Shown here: positions 26,950 through 36,177 of the stretch, one piece after another
Layout: each line of letters begins with the position of its first letter
How positions within the stretch are numbered: position 1 is the stretch's first letter
NCBI RefSeq assembly: GCF_019931065.1
Contig: NZ_JAIOUQ010000008.1
Span: 1-50,534, forward strand
Source: Methanobacterium spitsbergense
GTDB taxonomy: Archaea > Methanobacteriota > Methanobacteria > Methanobacteriales > Methanobacteriaceae
Reading direction: 5' to 3'
Length of the DNA stretch: 50,534 nucleotides
Translations under genes and position numbers: made by a program
Notes under the pieces: generated by a model
Databases searched by the model: none
Told to the model about the DNA's origin: nothing
Seen by the model: only the letters and a program-made list of their open reading frames with translations

Positions 26950-27120
26950 TTATCCAAAACAATTTATTCTTTATTGAAATTGCTTCTTAAAGCTATTTTA
27001 ATTATTAATTAATTTTTTATTAACAAAATAGAAAAATATAGTAATAAAATGTTATATACATTTATATTAAATAATAAAATATTGTCCTTTTAAGTATCAT
27101 TTAATAATGGTGGTTAATTT

Positions 27121-28245
27121 TTGTCTGATAAAAATAATGAGGAAGGATCAAAGGATGATGAAATTAAGTCTAAAGGAAATAGATTTCTTAAATGGTGGAT
27201 AATAGGGATTATACTTATTTTCTTATTAGTAGGTAGTTATACAGCAGGAATTCTATATGAAAATAAACAATCATCCATAATAAAATATATGGAGCAGATG
27301 AGTCCTAATATTACAGAATCCGGGCTTATTGTAGAAGACTTTAATCTCCCCTCAAATATTACACCTACTAAAGTTCTATCAGGAATTTATGTGGATCGTA
27401 TCAAAGACGTCTCATTATCAGACAGTACATGGGATGTTGATTTTTATTTATGGTTCAAATGGAATAGTAGTGATGTAAATCCTGGTGAAAACTTCCAGGT
27501 TATCGATGGCGACATACAAAACAAAGAATTGGTAGATAATTATACCAATGGAACTATACATTATGAAATTTACTATGTCACAGCAAAAATTACCAAATTT
27601 TTTGATATCACAAGGTTTCCTGTCGATAATCACATTCTCAACATAGAAATTGAGGATAAAAAAACTGAAAGACAAAACCTAATCTATGTCCCAGAAAATG
27701 GAACTTCTGATATAAACCCTAAAGTACAGGTTCATGGATATAGTACTGGTAACATTTTGGTTATAGAAAAACCACACATATACAATTCAAATTTCGGAGA
27801 CCCACGCCTAGAACAGGGACGAACATCATATTCACAACTAAGAGCTGGTATAGATATATTCCGGCCAGATCTGGGATTTTACTTCAGAATATTCATAGGA
27901 TTGTTCATAGCAGTTGCAGCGGCTTTAGTAGCATTATTTATCAAACCAACCCAAGCTGAGCCACGTTTTGGACTTGGAGCAGGTGCTTTATTTGTAGCAA
28001 TAGCAAACAACATCATAACATCGGGTTTAATACCAAAAACCGGTACTCTAACCTTGGCAGACATGGTGAATGACATAGGACTGCTTCTGATTCTTATAAC
28101 AATTATTGAATCTACTATTTCATTATATATCTATGATGTCAAAGGTGAAAAAAAATTATCAAGAAAACTAGACATAATTTCATTTATCACACTACTTACA
28201 ATCTATATAGTAATAAATGCCATAATAATAACTTCAGCATGGTAA
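27121..28245 (+). CDS. Pentameric ligand-gated ion channel homologue with N-terminal anchor helix
   Basis: 374 residues, TTG start after GGTGGT. An extra helix at about residues 24-46 is followed by an extracellular domain (about 60-235) containing 'SGIYVDRIKDVSLSDSTWDVD' and 'FYLWFKW', then 'FFDITRFPVDNHILNIEIED': the F-P-x-D block and the following strand match the loop of pentameric channels. The four C-terminal helices then follow: M1 from about 252, M2 beginning 'RFGLGAGALFVAIANN' and ending 'GLIP', a D before M3, M3 ending 'ITIIESTISLYIYD' (compare the 'LLEY' ending of known channels), and M4 at the end. There are no cysteines, as in bacterial members. The ligand is unknown. A membrane anchor ahead of the ligand-binding domain is unusual for the family. 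Confidence 0.75.
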   Translation: MSDKNNEEGSKDDEIKSKGNRFLKWWIIGIILIFLLVGSYTAGILYENKQSSIIKYMEQMSPNITESGLIVEDFNLPSNITPTKVLSGIYVDRIKDVSLSDSTWDVDFYLWFKWNSSDVNPGENFQVIDGDIQNKELVDNYTNGTIHYEIYYVTAKITKFFDITRFPVDNHILNIEIEDKKTERQNLIYVPENGTSDINPKVQVHGYSTGNILVIEKPHIYNSNFGDPRLEQGRTSYSQLRAGIDIFRPDLGFYFRIFIGLFIAVAAALVALFIKPTQAEPRFGLGAGALFVAIANNIITSGLIPKTGTLTLADMVNDIGLLLILITIIESTISLYIYDVKGEKKLSRKLDIISFITLLTIYIVINAIIITSAW

Positions 28246-28526
28246 AAATATCATATTAAAACCCTTAATTCCCCAGATAATTGAATCTTTATTATTTCAA
28301 AGAAATTTTTTTTATGTGTTATGCTGATTTTTTTAGTTAAGGAAACTATGGTAAAGTAGATTTACTTCGTTATAAGAGAAATTTCTTAACCCACTGGTCA
28401 ACTAAATTACGATTTTGAATCTTTTTAAGTCTTCGATAAACAAAAATACTTCATTACACTAATTATTCTATATAAACCAAAGAATATTTAATATTTAAAT
28501 GAAATATATTAGAGGAGTTGAAAATA

Positions 28527-28892
28527 ATGGTGGTAGTAAAATGGACGCATATAATAAATGGTTTAGTGATAGCAATAATACTTGGTTTAATCCTTGGAAT
28601 TTTAACATCATGGGGTGACATATTAGGATACTTAATTGCAACAATATATGTTGGTTACTCAGTAAATGGAGATTATATGAATGGAGCTATCCACGGAGCG
28701 ATCGTTGGTGCTGTTGCAGCTGTAATTGTGCTTATACTTAGTTTAATTGGATTAAGTGCCCTGTTTACTGACGTTGCAGTTGTGTCAGGATTAGTAGCAG
28801 TAGTTACAGTACTAATCATTGCGATAATTATTGGAGGAATCATTGGTGCTATAGGTGGAATAATAGGGGGTTTAATAAAAAGTAAAAGTTAA
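28527..28892 (+). CDS. DUF5518-like small membrane protein
   Basis: 121 residues from ATG 28527, nine bases after AGAGGAG. Four glycine-rich helices with 'VNGDYMNGAIHGAIVGAV' in the centre and 'IGGIIGAIGGIIGGLIKSK' at the end, the recurrent pattern of DUF5518-type proteins of Methanobacteriales. It is a free-standing version of the membrane domains fused to zinc ribbons at 14667 and 24716. No function known. Confidence 0.75.
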   Translation: MVVVKWTHIINGLVIAIILGLILGILTSWGDILGYLIATIYVGYSVNGDYMNGAIHGAIVGAVAAVIVLILSLIGLSALFTDVAVVSGLVAVVTVLIIAIIIGGIIGAIGGIIGGLIKSKS

Positions 28893-28971
28893 TAAAATAA
28901 AATATTTATGATTCAAGATTTTTCTAATTTTATTTAATTTATATAATATACTATAAATTTAGTGTTTTTTT

Positions 28972-29114
28972 TTAAATGTATTCTTTTAAGCGTTCTTTTA
29001 AATTTTCTGGAACATTGTTATAAATTAGTTGGGTGGGCATTTCTCCTAGTCCAATATCAATTGCATGGCGGATAAATATCATATCCTTGATGGGTGTCTG
29101 GTCAAGTTTTGTAA
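28972..29114 (-). pseudogene. C-terminal remnant of an unknown protein, copy 1
   Basis: An open stretch on the minus strand reads 'TKLDQTPIKDMIFIRHAID', then 'IGLGEMPTQLIYNN..ENLKERLKEYI' and a stop. No start or ribosome site. A shorter, diverged piece of the same sequence is at 33067-33120, so this was a repeated gene or domain. Family not recognised. The remaining 290 bases up to the propeller gene hold only the duplicated 3' flank of that gene. Confidence 0.6.
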
Positions 29115-29289
29115 CGTTACTGTTGTACTTATTTTTTTTAACTTACGTTTAATCCCTTTAGAAATAAGTCATTAATTTTAATACTAGATTTTGTGATTTA
29201 AAACGAACTATTTAATATTTCCATTTCTTCTGGCTAATATCAACTATTAATTCCATTATTCATTCAACATTATGATTTTCCCGTTTTTT

Positions 29290-29535
29290 GATGAGTATGC
29301 TAAATCACATGCTTAATCTATGAATTGCCCGATAAAAACCGTTTTATTTGGATATTAAATAAAAAAAGAGGGATAAAAATAGATTTTGGAATAAATCTAT
29401 TTTTTATTTTCTTCTGTTTGCTGCTAATCCTCCTAATATGCTGATAACAGCTATGGCCAATGGGACTATAGGTGTTCCAGTATCCTGCATGCTAATAATG
29501 TTAGCGGCTTCTGCAGTGTTTACAGGTACAGGATT
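29290..29535. repeat. Duplicated 3' module of the propeller genes, copy 1
   Basis: This segment (gene 3' end, stop, terminator hairpin and about 110 bases beyond) is close to identical to 38556-38798. The longest shared stretch covers the coding sequence for the C-terminal helix and basic tail. Identity reaches past the stop codon, so it reflects DNA copying or gene conversion and not only protein conservation. Confidence 0.8.
29375..29404 (-). terminator. Hairpin terminator of the first propeller gene
   Basis: AATAGATTT / AAATCTATT (nine perfect base pairs, extendable by A-T pairs) around a six-base loop, directly after the stop codon; on the transcript a T-rich tract follows. The second propeller gene has the same structure at 38643-38665. 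Confidence 0.6.
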
Positions 29536-31272
29536 TACAGGATTTACTGGGTTTACCGGTACAGGGTTTATAGGATTTATAGGTACGGGGTTTAGGGCGT
29601 TGAATGTTATGGATTGTGTGTTTTGGTTGAGTGTTGGGTCGTAGGTGTTGGTTGTGAGTCGTGGGAAAAATATGTATGTTCCAGCATTGAGGGCTCTTAC
29701 ATTAGCCCAGAGGTAGGGGTCTCCAACTACAACATCTCCCAGATTCCAAGTGATGATTCTAGTTGTGGGATTATATGTGAAAGTTCCCAGATCTGTGTTG
29801 GCACTGACAAATTCCATGCCTTCTGGTATGGGTAGGGTAAATACTACGTTTTGGGCAGTGTTTGGTCCATTGTTACCTACCTTGAAGGTGAGTTTAATGG
29901 TCTCCCCTACTGTGGAATTGGCTTTACTGGCCCAGCTGTTAATGTAAAGATCAGCTTTTGGGTCTTGGATAGCGTAGAGAGTATCAGTTGTTCCATTTTT
30001 TATTCCGAAGTAAAGAGTTCCGTCACTATCTATGGCTCCTGCAGTAGTTGGTTCTACATCTAAAGACCATTTCTTTGTTCCATTCGGGTTTAAAGCATAG
30101 AATGTACCAACAGCCCCACCATCTCCGAAGTATATGGTTCCATCTGCACCTATAACTGCTTCTCTGCTAATAAATAATGGTGTTTTAAAGTTCCATTTAA
30201 ATGTTCCATTGGGATTAAAGGCATATAAGTTACCAGTTACACTTCTACCATTTCGGAAGTAACCTCCAACGTATATTGTGCCATCTTTCGCTATTGAAGG
30301 TGAAGATTCTAAAAAAACCTCTGTCACTTCTTTAATGGTATAGTTCCATTTAAGTGTTCCATTCGGGTTTAAAGCAAATAAAATACCGTCATTGTTGAAG
30401 TTACTCGATAAGTATATTGTTCCGTCGGTTGCTACAGCCGGAGATCCTCGTATATCGCCATATGGGAGGAGATAGTTCCATTTTTTTGTGCCGTCAGGGT
30501 TTATTGCAAATAAATTGTTATCATCGCTTCGGAAGTATATGGTTCCATCAGATCCTATAGCCGGAGACGAATCTGCATAATTTCCGATGGTATAGTTCCA
30601 TTTTTTGGTTCCATCTGGTTTCAAAGCATAGAAATTACCGTTCCAACTAGAATAGTCTGATGCTAAAAATTCGCTTGAGAAGTAGATGGTTCCATCAGTT
30701 GCTACAGCCGGAGATCCCGATATATAAACAGATGCTCCTTCGTTAAGGATGTATTTCCATTTCATAGTTCCTTCAGGATTTAAGGCATATAAAAGACCAT
30801 AAGTCCTGGTGCTGTCATGGAATTCATTGATGATGTAGATGGTTCCGTCGGCTGTTATAGTTGGAGATCCAACGAATTGGTTGTAACAATTTTCATTGTA
30901 TATTCCGTCGTTAATGGTGTAGTTCCATTTTTTTGTTCCGTCTTTGTTCAAGGCATACAAGTTAGCCATATAATTTGTACCATTATTGAACCGTGTTGGC
31001 ATGTATATTGTGCCATCTGGTCCTATAGATGGAGCGTATGTTATTCGGCTGTCTATATTTCCAGTTGTGTAATTCCATTTAGTGTTGTTATGTTGAGGTC
31101 CCGTGTATTGTGACTGTCCTGTGTTCTGGTTGTCGTGCATCGCTTTAGGGTACTGGTTGTCTGCCAAAGTATTGGGTGATGCAGCCATAGTTGGAGAAAA
31201 TGAAATAATAACCAGTGTAACTACTACGAGAATGAATAGAAATTGTTTGAACTTGAGTATTTTTGTGATCAA
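29404..31272 (-). CDS. Secreted eight-repeat PQQ-propeller protein with DUF11 domain and C-terminal anchor
   Basis: About 622 residues from TTG 31272, which follows GGAGGTG; a longer ATG start (31341) would bury the signal peptide. The order is: signal peptide ending at 'TMAASP'; eight propeller repeats with 'DGTIYxxx' and 'ALNPDGTKKWNY'; a DUF11-type Ig-like domain ('ADLYINSWASKANSTVGETI'); a proline-asparagine linker ('NPVPINPINPVPVN'); and a C-terminal helix with the tail 'GGLAANRRK'. It is a cell-surface protein, held by the C-terminal helix or processed there. The repeats suggest ligand or cell contact, although the PQQ cofactor itself is unlikely. Paralogue at 38667-40088. Confidence 0.85.
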   Translation of the reverse strand: MITKILKFKQFLFILVVVTLVIISFSPTMAASPNTLADNQYPKAMHDNQNTGQSQYTGPQHNNTKWNYTTGNIDSRITYAPSIGPDGTIYMPTRFNNGTNYMANLYALNKDGTKKWNYTINDGIYNENCYNQFVGSPTITADGTIYIINEFHDSTRTYGLLYALNPEGTMKWKYILNEGASVYISGSPAVATDGTIYFSSEFLASDYSSWNGNFYALKPDGTKKWNYTIGNYADSSPAIGSDGTIYFRSDDNNLFAINPDGTKKWNYLLPYGDIRGSPAVATDGTIYLSSNFNNDGILFALNPNGTLKWNYTIKEVTEVFLESSPSIAKDGTIYVGGYFRNGRSVTGNLYAFNPNGTFKWNFKTPLFISREAVIGADGTIYFGDGGAVGTFYALNPNGTKKWSLDVEPTTAGAIDSDGTLYFGIKNGTTDTLYAIQDPKADLYINSWASKANSTVGETIKLTFKVGNNGPNTAQNVVFTLPIPEGMEFVSANTDLGTFTYNPTTRIITWNLGDVVVGDPYLWANVRALNAGTYIFFPRLTTNTYDPTLNQNTQSITFNALNPVPINPINPVPVNPVNPVNPVPVNTAEAANIISMQDTGTPIVPLAIAVISILGGLAANRRK

Positions 31273-31688
31273 CTTTTTTTCACCTCCTTTTACAATTGAT
31301 AAATCATATTTTCTTATTATTTTTGCCCTGGTTTTTATCAATGAAAAAAGTGTTCAAACCTTTTAAATTAGATTAAAATGGTTTGGTCAAAAAAATTGAT
31401 TGAAAGAGTTTTAGTTTTATTATAAGGACAATAAGTTTTATTAAACATCATATTATTATGTGTTGTTAAAAAAACTAAATAGGAAAGTTTAAATAAAAAA
31501 AACCGGTTTTAGTGACTGTTTTCACAAAAAATTAATATCAATCATCTGAGGTCATGATTGTGTCCTAATATGAAATCAAAATATATATGTGGCATCTTCA
31601 AGTACTACTAGATGCTGTAAATCCTCTCCTAAAACTTACATTATGGGATAAGTAGCATCAAACTTATTACACCCAATTCAATTATGTT
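31273..31688. other. Promoter region of the first propeller gene, 416 bases
   Basis: Contains the ribosome site GGAGGTG (minus strand, 31281-31287). Upstream the DNA is AT-rich and without open frames or clear repeats. A promoter for the minus strand is expected here, but no single TATA box stands out. Confidence 0.4.
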
Positions 31689-32081
31689 TTATCTTTTTTC
31701 TGATTCAAATAAACTTATTGAACTATCTAAACCGTCTTTACTTGATTCTATGATGTCTATTGCTGACTTTAATTCATCATCCTTATATTTCTGATCAACT
31801 ATTAAACGATGGATAATGAATCCTATAATAGATAAAATTGCCATAAAAATCAGGATATAGAAAATTAAAACTAATAAGTATTGATAAATTGTTAAATTAT
31901 CTAATGTAGTAGCTGATAAAATGAAAACTACTAAAAATGCGAAGATAAAACAACTGGCTATGATTAATAATAATTTTTGGTCATCACTTCTATCCTTAAA
32001 TGATGAATAAGCTGCTATGGACAAGGAAGATCCTGCTAAACTTAAAACTAGAAATTCCGGTATTAAAGCAATAATATCCAT
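31689..32081 (-). CDS. Membrane protein, second gene of a two-gene unit
   Basis: 131 residues from ATG 32081 (GTG at 32093 overlaps the AGGTG ribosome site). Three to four hydrophobic helices cover residues 1-95; the last 35 residues are a charged, probably cytosolic helix ('DELKSAIDIIESSKDGLDSS'). It starts 23 bases after the stop of the 205-residue gene, so the two are one transcript. No known family. A soluble domain protein plus small membrane protein in one unit could be a sensor-effector pair, which is inference. Confidence 0.65.
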   Translation of the reverse strand: MDIIALIPEFLVLSLAGSSLSIAAYSSFKDRSDDQKLLLIIASCFIFAFLVVFILSATTLDNLTIYQYLLVLIFYILIFMAILSIIGFIIHRLIVDQKYKDDELKSAIDIIESSKDGLDSSISLFESEKR

Positions 32082-32104
32082 TTTTTTTAGCACCTTTTAA
32101 ATTT

Positions 32105-32719
32105 TTAATAACATTCTTGTTTCAATACTTCCTCTTTCGTTAAGGGGCGGGCATATTTTATCATTTTACTAAAAGCTTGATCATATATTTTTATTAATTC
32201 TGGTTGTGCCTTTTTTATTCCTACTGATCCACGACTTTCATTGTGTCTATCTGGCTTTTCAATGTATAAATGGCTTTTATTAAAAATCATGAAATGTTTT
32301 GTAGGCCTTTTTGGCAAGACTAAATATTCAACACCCTTATATTTGTCAAGAAGAGTGTAAATTTCCATCCTATCCTCACAAAATACTTGAGGACCACCTA
32401 TAATCGTTATTGACTCAAATTTATGATTTGCTGCGTGTTTAATTATCTCTTGTACACCTTCACTGAATTCTCCCACAATTACTTTAAGTTCCAACTCATC
32501 AACAATTTTTCCTTTAATTTTAAGATTTTTCAATCCTTCAATCAGATTAAATCTCCACACTCTTCTTTTATATCTTTCCGAACTGTGAAAAAGAACTATT
32601 TCATTCCCATACAACTTATTATAATGCGGATTATGCCTATAAATTAATTTAAGCAAGATAATAATTATTAATGTCGACAAACTCATTAATATTAAAATTA
32701 CACTATAATCAAATTGCAT
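32105..32719 (-). CDS. Anchored protein of unknown family, first gene of a two-gene unit
   Basis: 204 residues from ATG 32719, preceded by GAGGGGAT. One N-terminal membrane helix (about residues 6-25), then a cytosolic domain with alternating strands and helices: 'ELKVIVGEFSEGVQEIIKHA', 'ITIIGGPQVF', then 'PTKHFMIFNKSHLYIEKPDRH'. The H followed by K and the 'YIExPxRHNE' stretch recall half of a phospholipase D-like fold, but a full HKD pattern is not present, so I leave it unassigned. Confidence 0.6.
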   Translation of the reverse strand: MQFDYSVILILMSLSTLIIIILLKLIYRHNPHYNKLYGNEIVLFHSSERYKRRVWRFNLIEGLKNLKIKGKIVDELELKVIVGEFSEGVQEIIKHAANHKFESITIIGGPQVFCEDRMEIYTLLDKYKGVEYLVLPKRPTKHFMIFNKSHLYIEKPDRHNESRGSVGIKKAQPELIKIYDQAFSKMIKYARPLTKEEVLKQECY

Positions 32720-33066
32720 CAATTATCCCCTCAAAAAAATCATTTATCCTGGTCTCTGGTTGAAGCATATAATAATCCCTAAATTTATTAGATATAAAAA
32801 TAAATCCATCTAAAAACAACACCCTCTGACATAATGTTATCTTTATTATGGTTTATTAACTTTTCATTAAAATAAAAATTAAATATTAATTTACATCTGA
32901 TTAAGCATTGCATTTTCTTTTTGTCATGTACGTGGAACTTTTTTCAATTTGAACATGATTATATTGTTAATATTTAAATATTCCAATTAAAAGAGTTTTT
33001 TGGGAATTAAACGATTTTATTAGGTATTTATTATATTTCAAGTTATGGTAAGTTTCCTAAAAATTT

Positions 33067-33120
33067 TGCATGGCGAATAAATATCATATCCCCTATGAGT
33101 GTCTCGTCAAGTTTAGTATT
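33067..33120 (-). pseudogene. Remnant of the same unknown protein, copy 2
   Basis: The minus strand reads 'TKLDETLIGDMIFIRHA', matching the fragment at 28972-29114 over 17 residues, then diverges. It is surrounded by 730 bases of non-coding DNA (32720-33456) in which the only other structure is the inverted repeat at 33350-33425. Confidence 0.6.
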
Positions 33121-33349
33121 GTTTCATCATGTTTACTATGATATTCAAAATTTATCTTTTACTTCGTTATGAGAAGTTTAAGAGTTTAAATAATTATTTG
33201 TATATTTAATTATAATATTTTTCATTTCAGACTATATCAGAGAATCTTGAAAACAGAATATAATACTATTTAATCATATTAGAAGGAATTAAGATACATT
33301 GACTTGTTATGGTATAATTTCAAATGAAGAGCCAAATAGTATACTGATT

Positions 33350-33425
33350 ATACTCCCTCTGGAATTTGTTTAGGAGGAGATTATAACTTCTTTTCTCGAA
33401 CTTTGCTTAACTTCAGAGGGAGTAT
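33350..33425. repeat. 76-base element bounded by 12-base inverted repeats
   Basis: ATACTCCCTCTG at 33350-33361 is perfectly inverted as CAGAGGGAGTAT at 33414-33425, with 52 bases between; with one bulge the match extends three more pairs inwards. It lies about 105 bases before the ABC permease start. It may be a paired operator, a long hairpin in a leader, or a miniature inverted-repeat element. No second copy was seen in this window. Confidence 0.6.
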
Positions 33426-33531
33426 GTAGTTATCCCTTGCCCAATTTTGGTATGATTTGGGTGTAAATTATGAACGAATCACGCATGAATTGTGTATAAT
33501 GCTTTATATCATGTTTAATAGAGGGAGTTTT

Positions 33532-34692
33532 ATGTCATTTTTATCGCTGGTGGTTAAAAATCCATTCAGAAACAAGACTAGAAGTGCCCTTGCCATTACT
33601 GGTATTGCAATTGGAATAATTGTAATAGTGGCTTTAGGAATGGTTACGGGAGGCCTTAAGAACTCAACGCAGAGTACGCTTAAGGCAGGTTCAGCTGAAG
33701 TGACAGTTGTTCAAGCTGGATCAAACGGAATGGGATCAAGTGGTAGTTTAAACGAAAGTTATGTTACATCTCTACTTAACGTGAGTGGTGTTAAAAGTAC
33801 AGCTGGAATTTTAAGGGCAACTAATACCTCAACTGAAAGTGCAAGCTCAAACACTAGTCAAGGAGGCGGTTTTGGTGGTGGTCTTACAATAACGGGTATA
33901 GACTCAAATAAGTTAAGTCTGGAAGGTATTGATAGTGTCAATGGAACAATATTTACAAACACCAGTTCTGATCAAGTTATAATAGGAAAAACTGAAGCTC
34001 AAAGTCTTAACAAAACAGTGGGAGATACAGTAAATCTGTTAGGCCAAAATTTCACAATCACTGGAATATTTGAAACAGGTAATTTCATGACTGATAATGG
34101 AATCTTGATGCCACTTTCAACATTACAAAATCTCACAAGTAATGATGGAAAAGTCAGCAATATACTGGTAAAAGTAACAGATAATGCCAATGTAACAACC
34201 GTAGGCAATTCAATAACTTCTGCTTATCCTAATGAACTTTCCACAACAACTGCTGCTTCTTCAGCTGATAGAATAAACCAAGGATTAAGTTTCATAGATA
34301 CGGCTAGTTGGGCAATATCGCTTTTAGCCATATTTATCGGTGCTGTTGGAGTTATTAACACCATGGTAATGACAGTTTATGAAAGAACAAGGGAAATAGG
34401 AGTATTAAAAGCAGTGGGATGGAAAAATAGTAGAATATTAGGGATGATACTTGGAGAATCAATTGTACTCACACTCATGGCATTTGTTATTGGATCAGTA
34501 ATAGCTGTGGTAGGAGTAGAAGTTCTATTAACTCTAGTTCCATCTGTAGGAAACGTTATAACACCCTCCCTTTCAATCGATATATTCCTCAGAGCATTTG
34601 CTGTGGCATTAATTGTAGGTGTCATAGGTGGATTATATCCAGCTTACAGAGCAAGTAGATTATCCCCAACGGAGGCTCTGCGCTATGAATAA
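33532..34692 (+). CDS. ABC transporter permease, MacB/FtsX type
   Basis: 386 residues from ATG 33532 after AGAGGGAG; the upstream GTG/ATG codons have no ribosome site. N-terminal helix 'ALAITGIAIGIIVIVALGM', then a large extracytoplasmic domain of about 220 residues rich in Ser, Thr and Asn, then three helices at the C-terminus with 'YERTREIGVLKAVGWKNSRI', the coupling motif that contacts the ATPase, and the end '[18 protein letters not shown]', the FtsX-family signature. It overlaps the ATPase gene by eight bases. Four-helix permeases of this type export peptides or lipoproteins, or act as mechanotransmitters; the substrate is unknown. Confidence 0.9.
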   Translation: MSFLSLVVKNPFRNKTRSALAITGIAIGIIVIVALGMVTGGLKNSTQSTLKAGSAEVTVVQAGSNGMGSSGSLNESYVTSLLNVSGVKSTAGILRATNTSTESASSNTSQGGGFGGGLTITGIDSNKLSLEGIDSVNGTIFTNTSSDQVIIGKTEAQSLNKTVGDTVNLLGQNFTITGIFETGNFMTDNGILMPLSTLQNLTSNDGKVSNILVKVTDNANVTTVGNSITSAYPNELSTTTAASSADRINQGLSFIDTASWAISLLAIFIGAVGVINTMVMTVYERTREIGVLKAVGWKNSRILGMILGESIVLTLMAFVIGSVIAVVGVEVLLTLVPSVGNVITPSLSIDIFLRAFAVALIVGVIGGLYPAYRASRLSPTEALRYE

Positions 34693-35368
34693 AAACGAAA
34701 ACATCATAGAAATTAGAGATCTGAAAAAAAGCTATGATAATGGAAAAATAAAGGCTTTAAATGGAATGAATTTGAAGGTGAAAAAGGGAGAATTCATATC
34801 TATAATGGGTCCTTCAGGTTCAGGAAAATCATCTTTACTTAACATGATAGGCGGACTAGACATGGCAGATGAGGGTACCATAAACGTGGCTGGTATTGAC
34901 ATGATGAGAACCAAAAACCTAAACGAATTTCGATCAAAAGAAATAGGGTTTGTCTTCCAAATGCACAACTTGATACCAAACTTAACTGTGGTTGAGAACG
35001 TGGAAATTCCAATGTATGAAACCAATACTAATTCCAAAGACATGAGAAAAAGAGCATTGGATATTTTAAAATCGGTTGGTCTAGAAGATAAGGTAGATCA
35101 AAAACCGACTAAACTATCTGGTGGACAAAGGCAAAGAGTTGCAATAGCCCGAGCTCTCGTAAACCACCCATCAATTATTTTAGCCGATGAACCTACTGGA
35201 TCTTTAGATTCTAAAACTGGAGAAGTTATCCTTGACTTGTTGAAAGATCTTCATAAAAAAGAGAACGTAACATTGGTCATGGTTACACATGAACCATACG
35301 TAGGAAACATGGCTGAAAGGATTATCACAGTATTGGATGGAAAATGTCTAACAGATAACAAAACATAA
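34685..35368 (+). CDS. ABC transporter ATPase, MacB/LolD type
   Basis: 227 residues from ATG 34685, preceded by GGAGG inside the permease gene. All ABC motifs are present: Walker A 'GPSGSGKSS', the Q-loop region '[14 protein letters not shown]', signature 'LSGGQRQR', Walker B 'IILADEPTG', and the switch H in 'VTHEP'. 'GFVFQxxNLxPxLTVxENVExP' is specific to the MacB/LolD branch. Translationally coupled to the permease. A T-rich stretch after 35368 (TCTTTTATTTTTTTTG) is a likely terminator. Confidence 0.95.
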   Translation: MNKNENIIEIRDLKKSYDNGKIKALNGMNLKVKKGEFISIMGPSGSGKSSLLNMIGGLDMADEGTINVAGIDMMRTKNLNEFRSKEIGFVFQMHNLIPNLTVVENVEIPMYETNTNSKDMRKRALDILKSVGLEDKVDQKPTKLSGGQRQRVAIARALVNHPSIILADEPTGSLDSKTGEVILDLLKDLHKKENVTLVMVTHEPYVGNMAERIITVLDGKCLTDNKT

Positions 35369-35512
35369 AAAAAATCTTTTATTTTTTTTGAATTTATTTA
35401 ATTGAAATCAAAAAAAAATTTATTGTAAGAAATGATGATGGGGTGGGCCATTGTAAAAGTTGAAAATTAAATCTTAAATAATATATTTTAAGAAGTATAA
35501 TGGAGTAAAAAT

Positions 35513-35776
35513 ATGAATAAAGAGATTTGGTGGGTATTTGCTGGTACTGCAGGGGGACCTAATCGTGTCAGGATTGTTAAGACGTTAAATGAAAGACCTT
35601 GTAACGCTCATCAACTTGCTGAAAAACTTGATCTTGATTATAAGACTATACGTCACCATCTGAGAATATTAACAAATAAAAATATGATTGTCGTTGGGGA
35701 AACCAAATATGGGGCTTTATATTTCCTTTCAACTAAAATGGAAGAAAATTATGACATTTTAAATGAAATTTTTTGA
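35513..35776 (+). CDS. ArsR-like winged-helix transcription regulator
   Basis: 87 residues, ATG after TGGAGT. 'RVRIVKTLNERPCNAHQLAEKLDLDYKT' gives the helix-turn-helix and 'IRHHLRILTNKNMIVV' the recognition helix and wing of an ArsR-type fold. No metal-binding cysteine pair is present, so a different signal is likely. 65 bases before a small membrane protein on the same strand; this regulator plus membrane-protein pairing suggests the latter is its target or signal source. The ABC exporter upstream may also be regulated by it. Confidence 0.85.
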   Translation: MNKEIWWVFAGTAGGPNRVRIVKTLNERPCNAHQLAEKLDLDYKTIRHHLRILTNKNMIVVGETKYGALYFLSTKMEENYDILNEIF

Positions 35777-35841
35777 ATTTTATCTTAAAAAATTAAAATG
35801 TGAAAAAATTGAAAATTAATATTTAAGAGGATTAGAAAAAA

Positions 35842-36177
35842 ATGGTAGCAGAAATAGGGCCAACAGTGATAATATTAATTTACTTAGCATTTGCAATGGG
35901 CCTTGCAAATGTTTGTTTATTATTAGGACTCCTTAATTCATATTGGAAAACATATAAAGAAATAAAATCACAATTCACCATAGGTCTATTGTATTTTGGA
36001 TCTTTTCTCCTTATTCAAAATATTTTAGTTACAATTGCATTGGTGGTTCCATTAATAGTACATTTAGTACCGTTTGAAATATCCAATTCCGAATTTGGAC
36101 CCCGAATTTTATTCATCTTAATCAATATGATCCAACTAGTTGCACTTAGTATCCTTTACAAAATAACCAGAAATTAG
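35842..36177 (+). CDS. Small membrane protein paired with a winged-helix regulator
   Basis: 111 residues with three helices (about 7-30, 45-75 and 90-107), ATG after GAGGATTAG. The loop 'SYWKTYKEIKSQFT' is basic and probably cytosolic. No known domain. Its position directly after the winged-helix gene is the only functional hint. The following 274 bases to 36451 hold nothing I can support. Confidence 0.65.
   Translation: MVAEIGPTVIILIYLAFAMGLANVCLLLGLLNSYWKTYKEIKSQFTIGLLYFGSFLLIQNILVTIALVVPLIVHLVPFEISNSEFGPRILFILINMIQLVALSILYKITRN

Noticed and set aside
30817..31113. Plus-strand open frame antisense to the first propeller gene
   Set aside because: Shadow of the propeller repeats, with unusual composition and no ribosome site.
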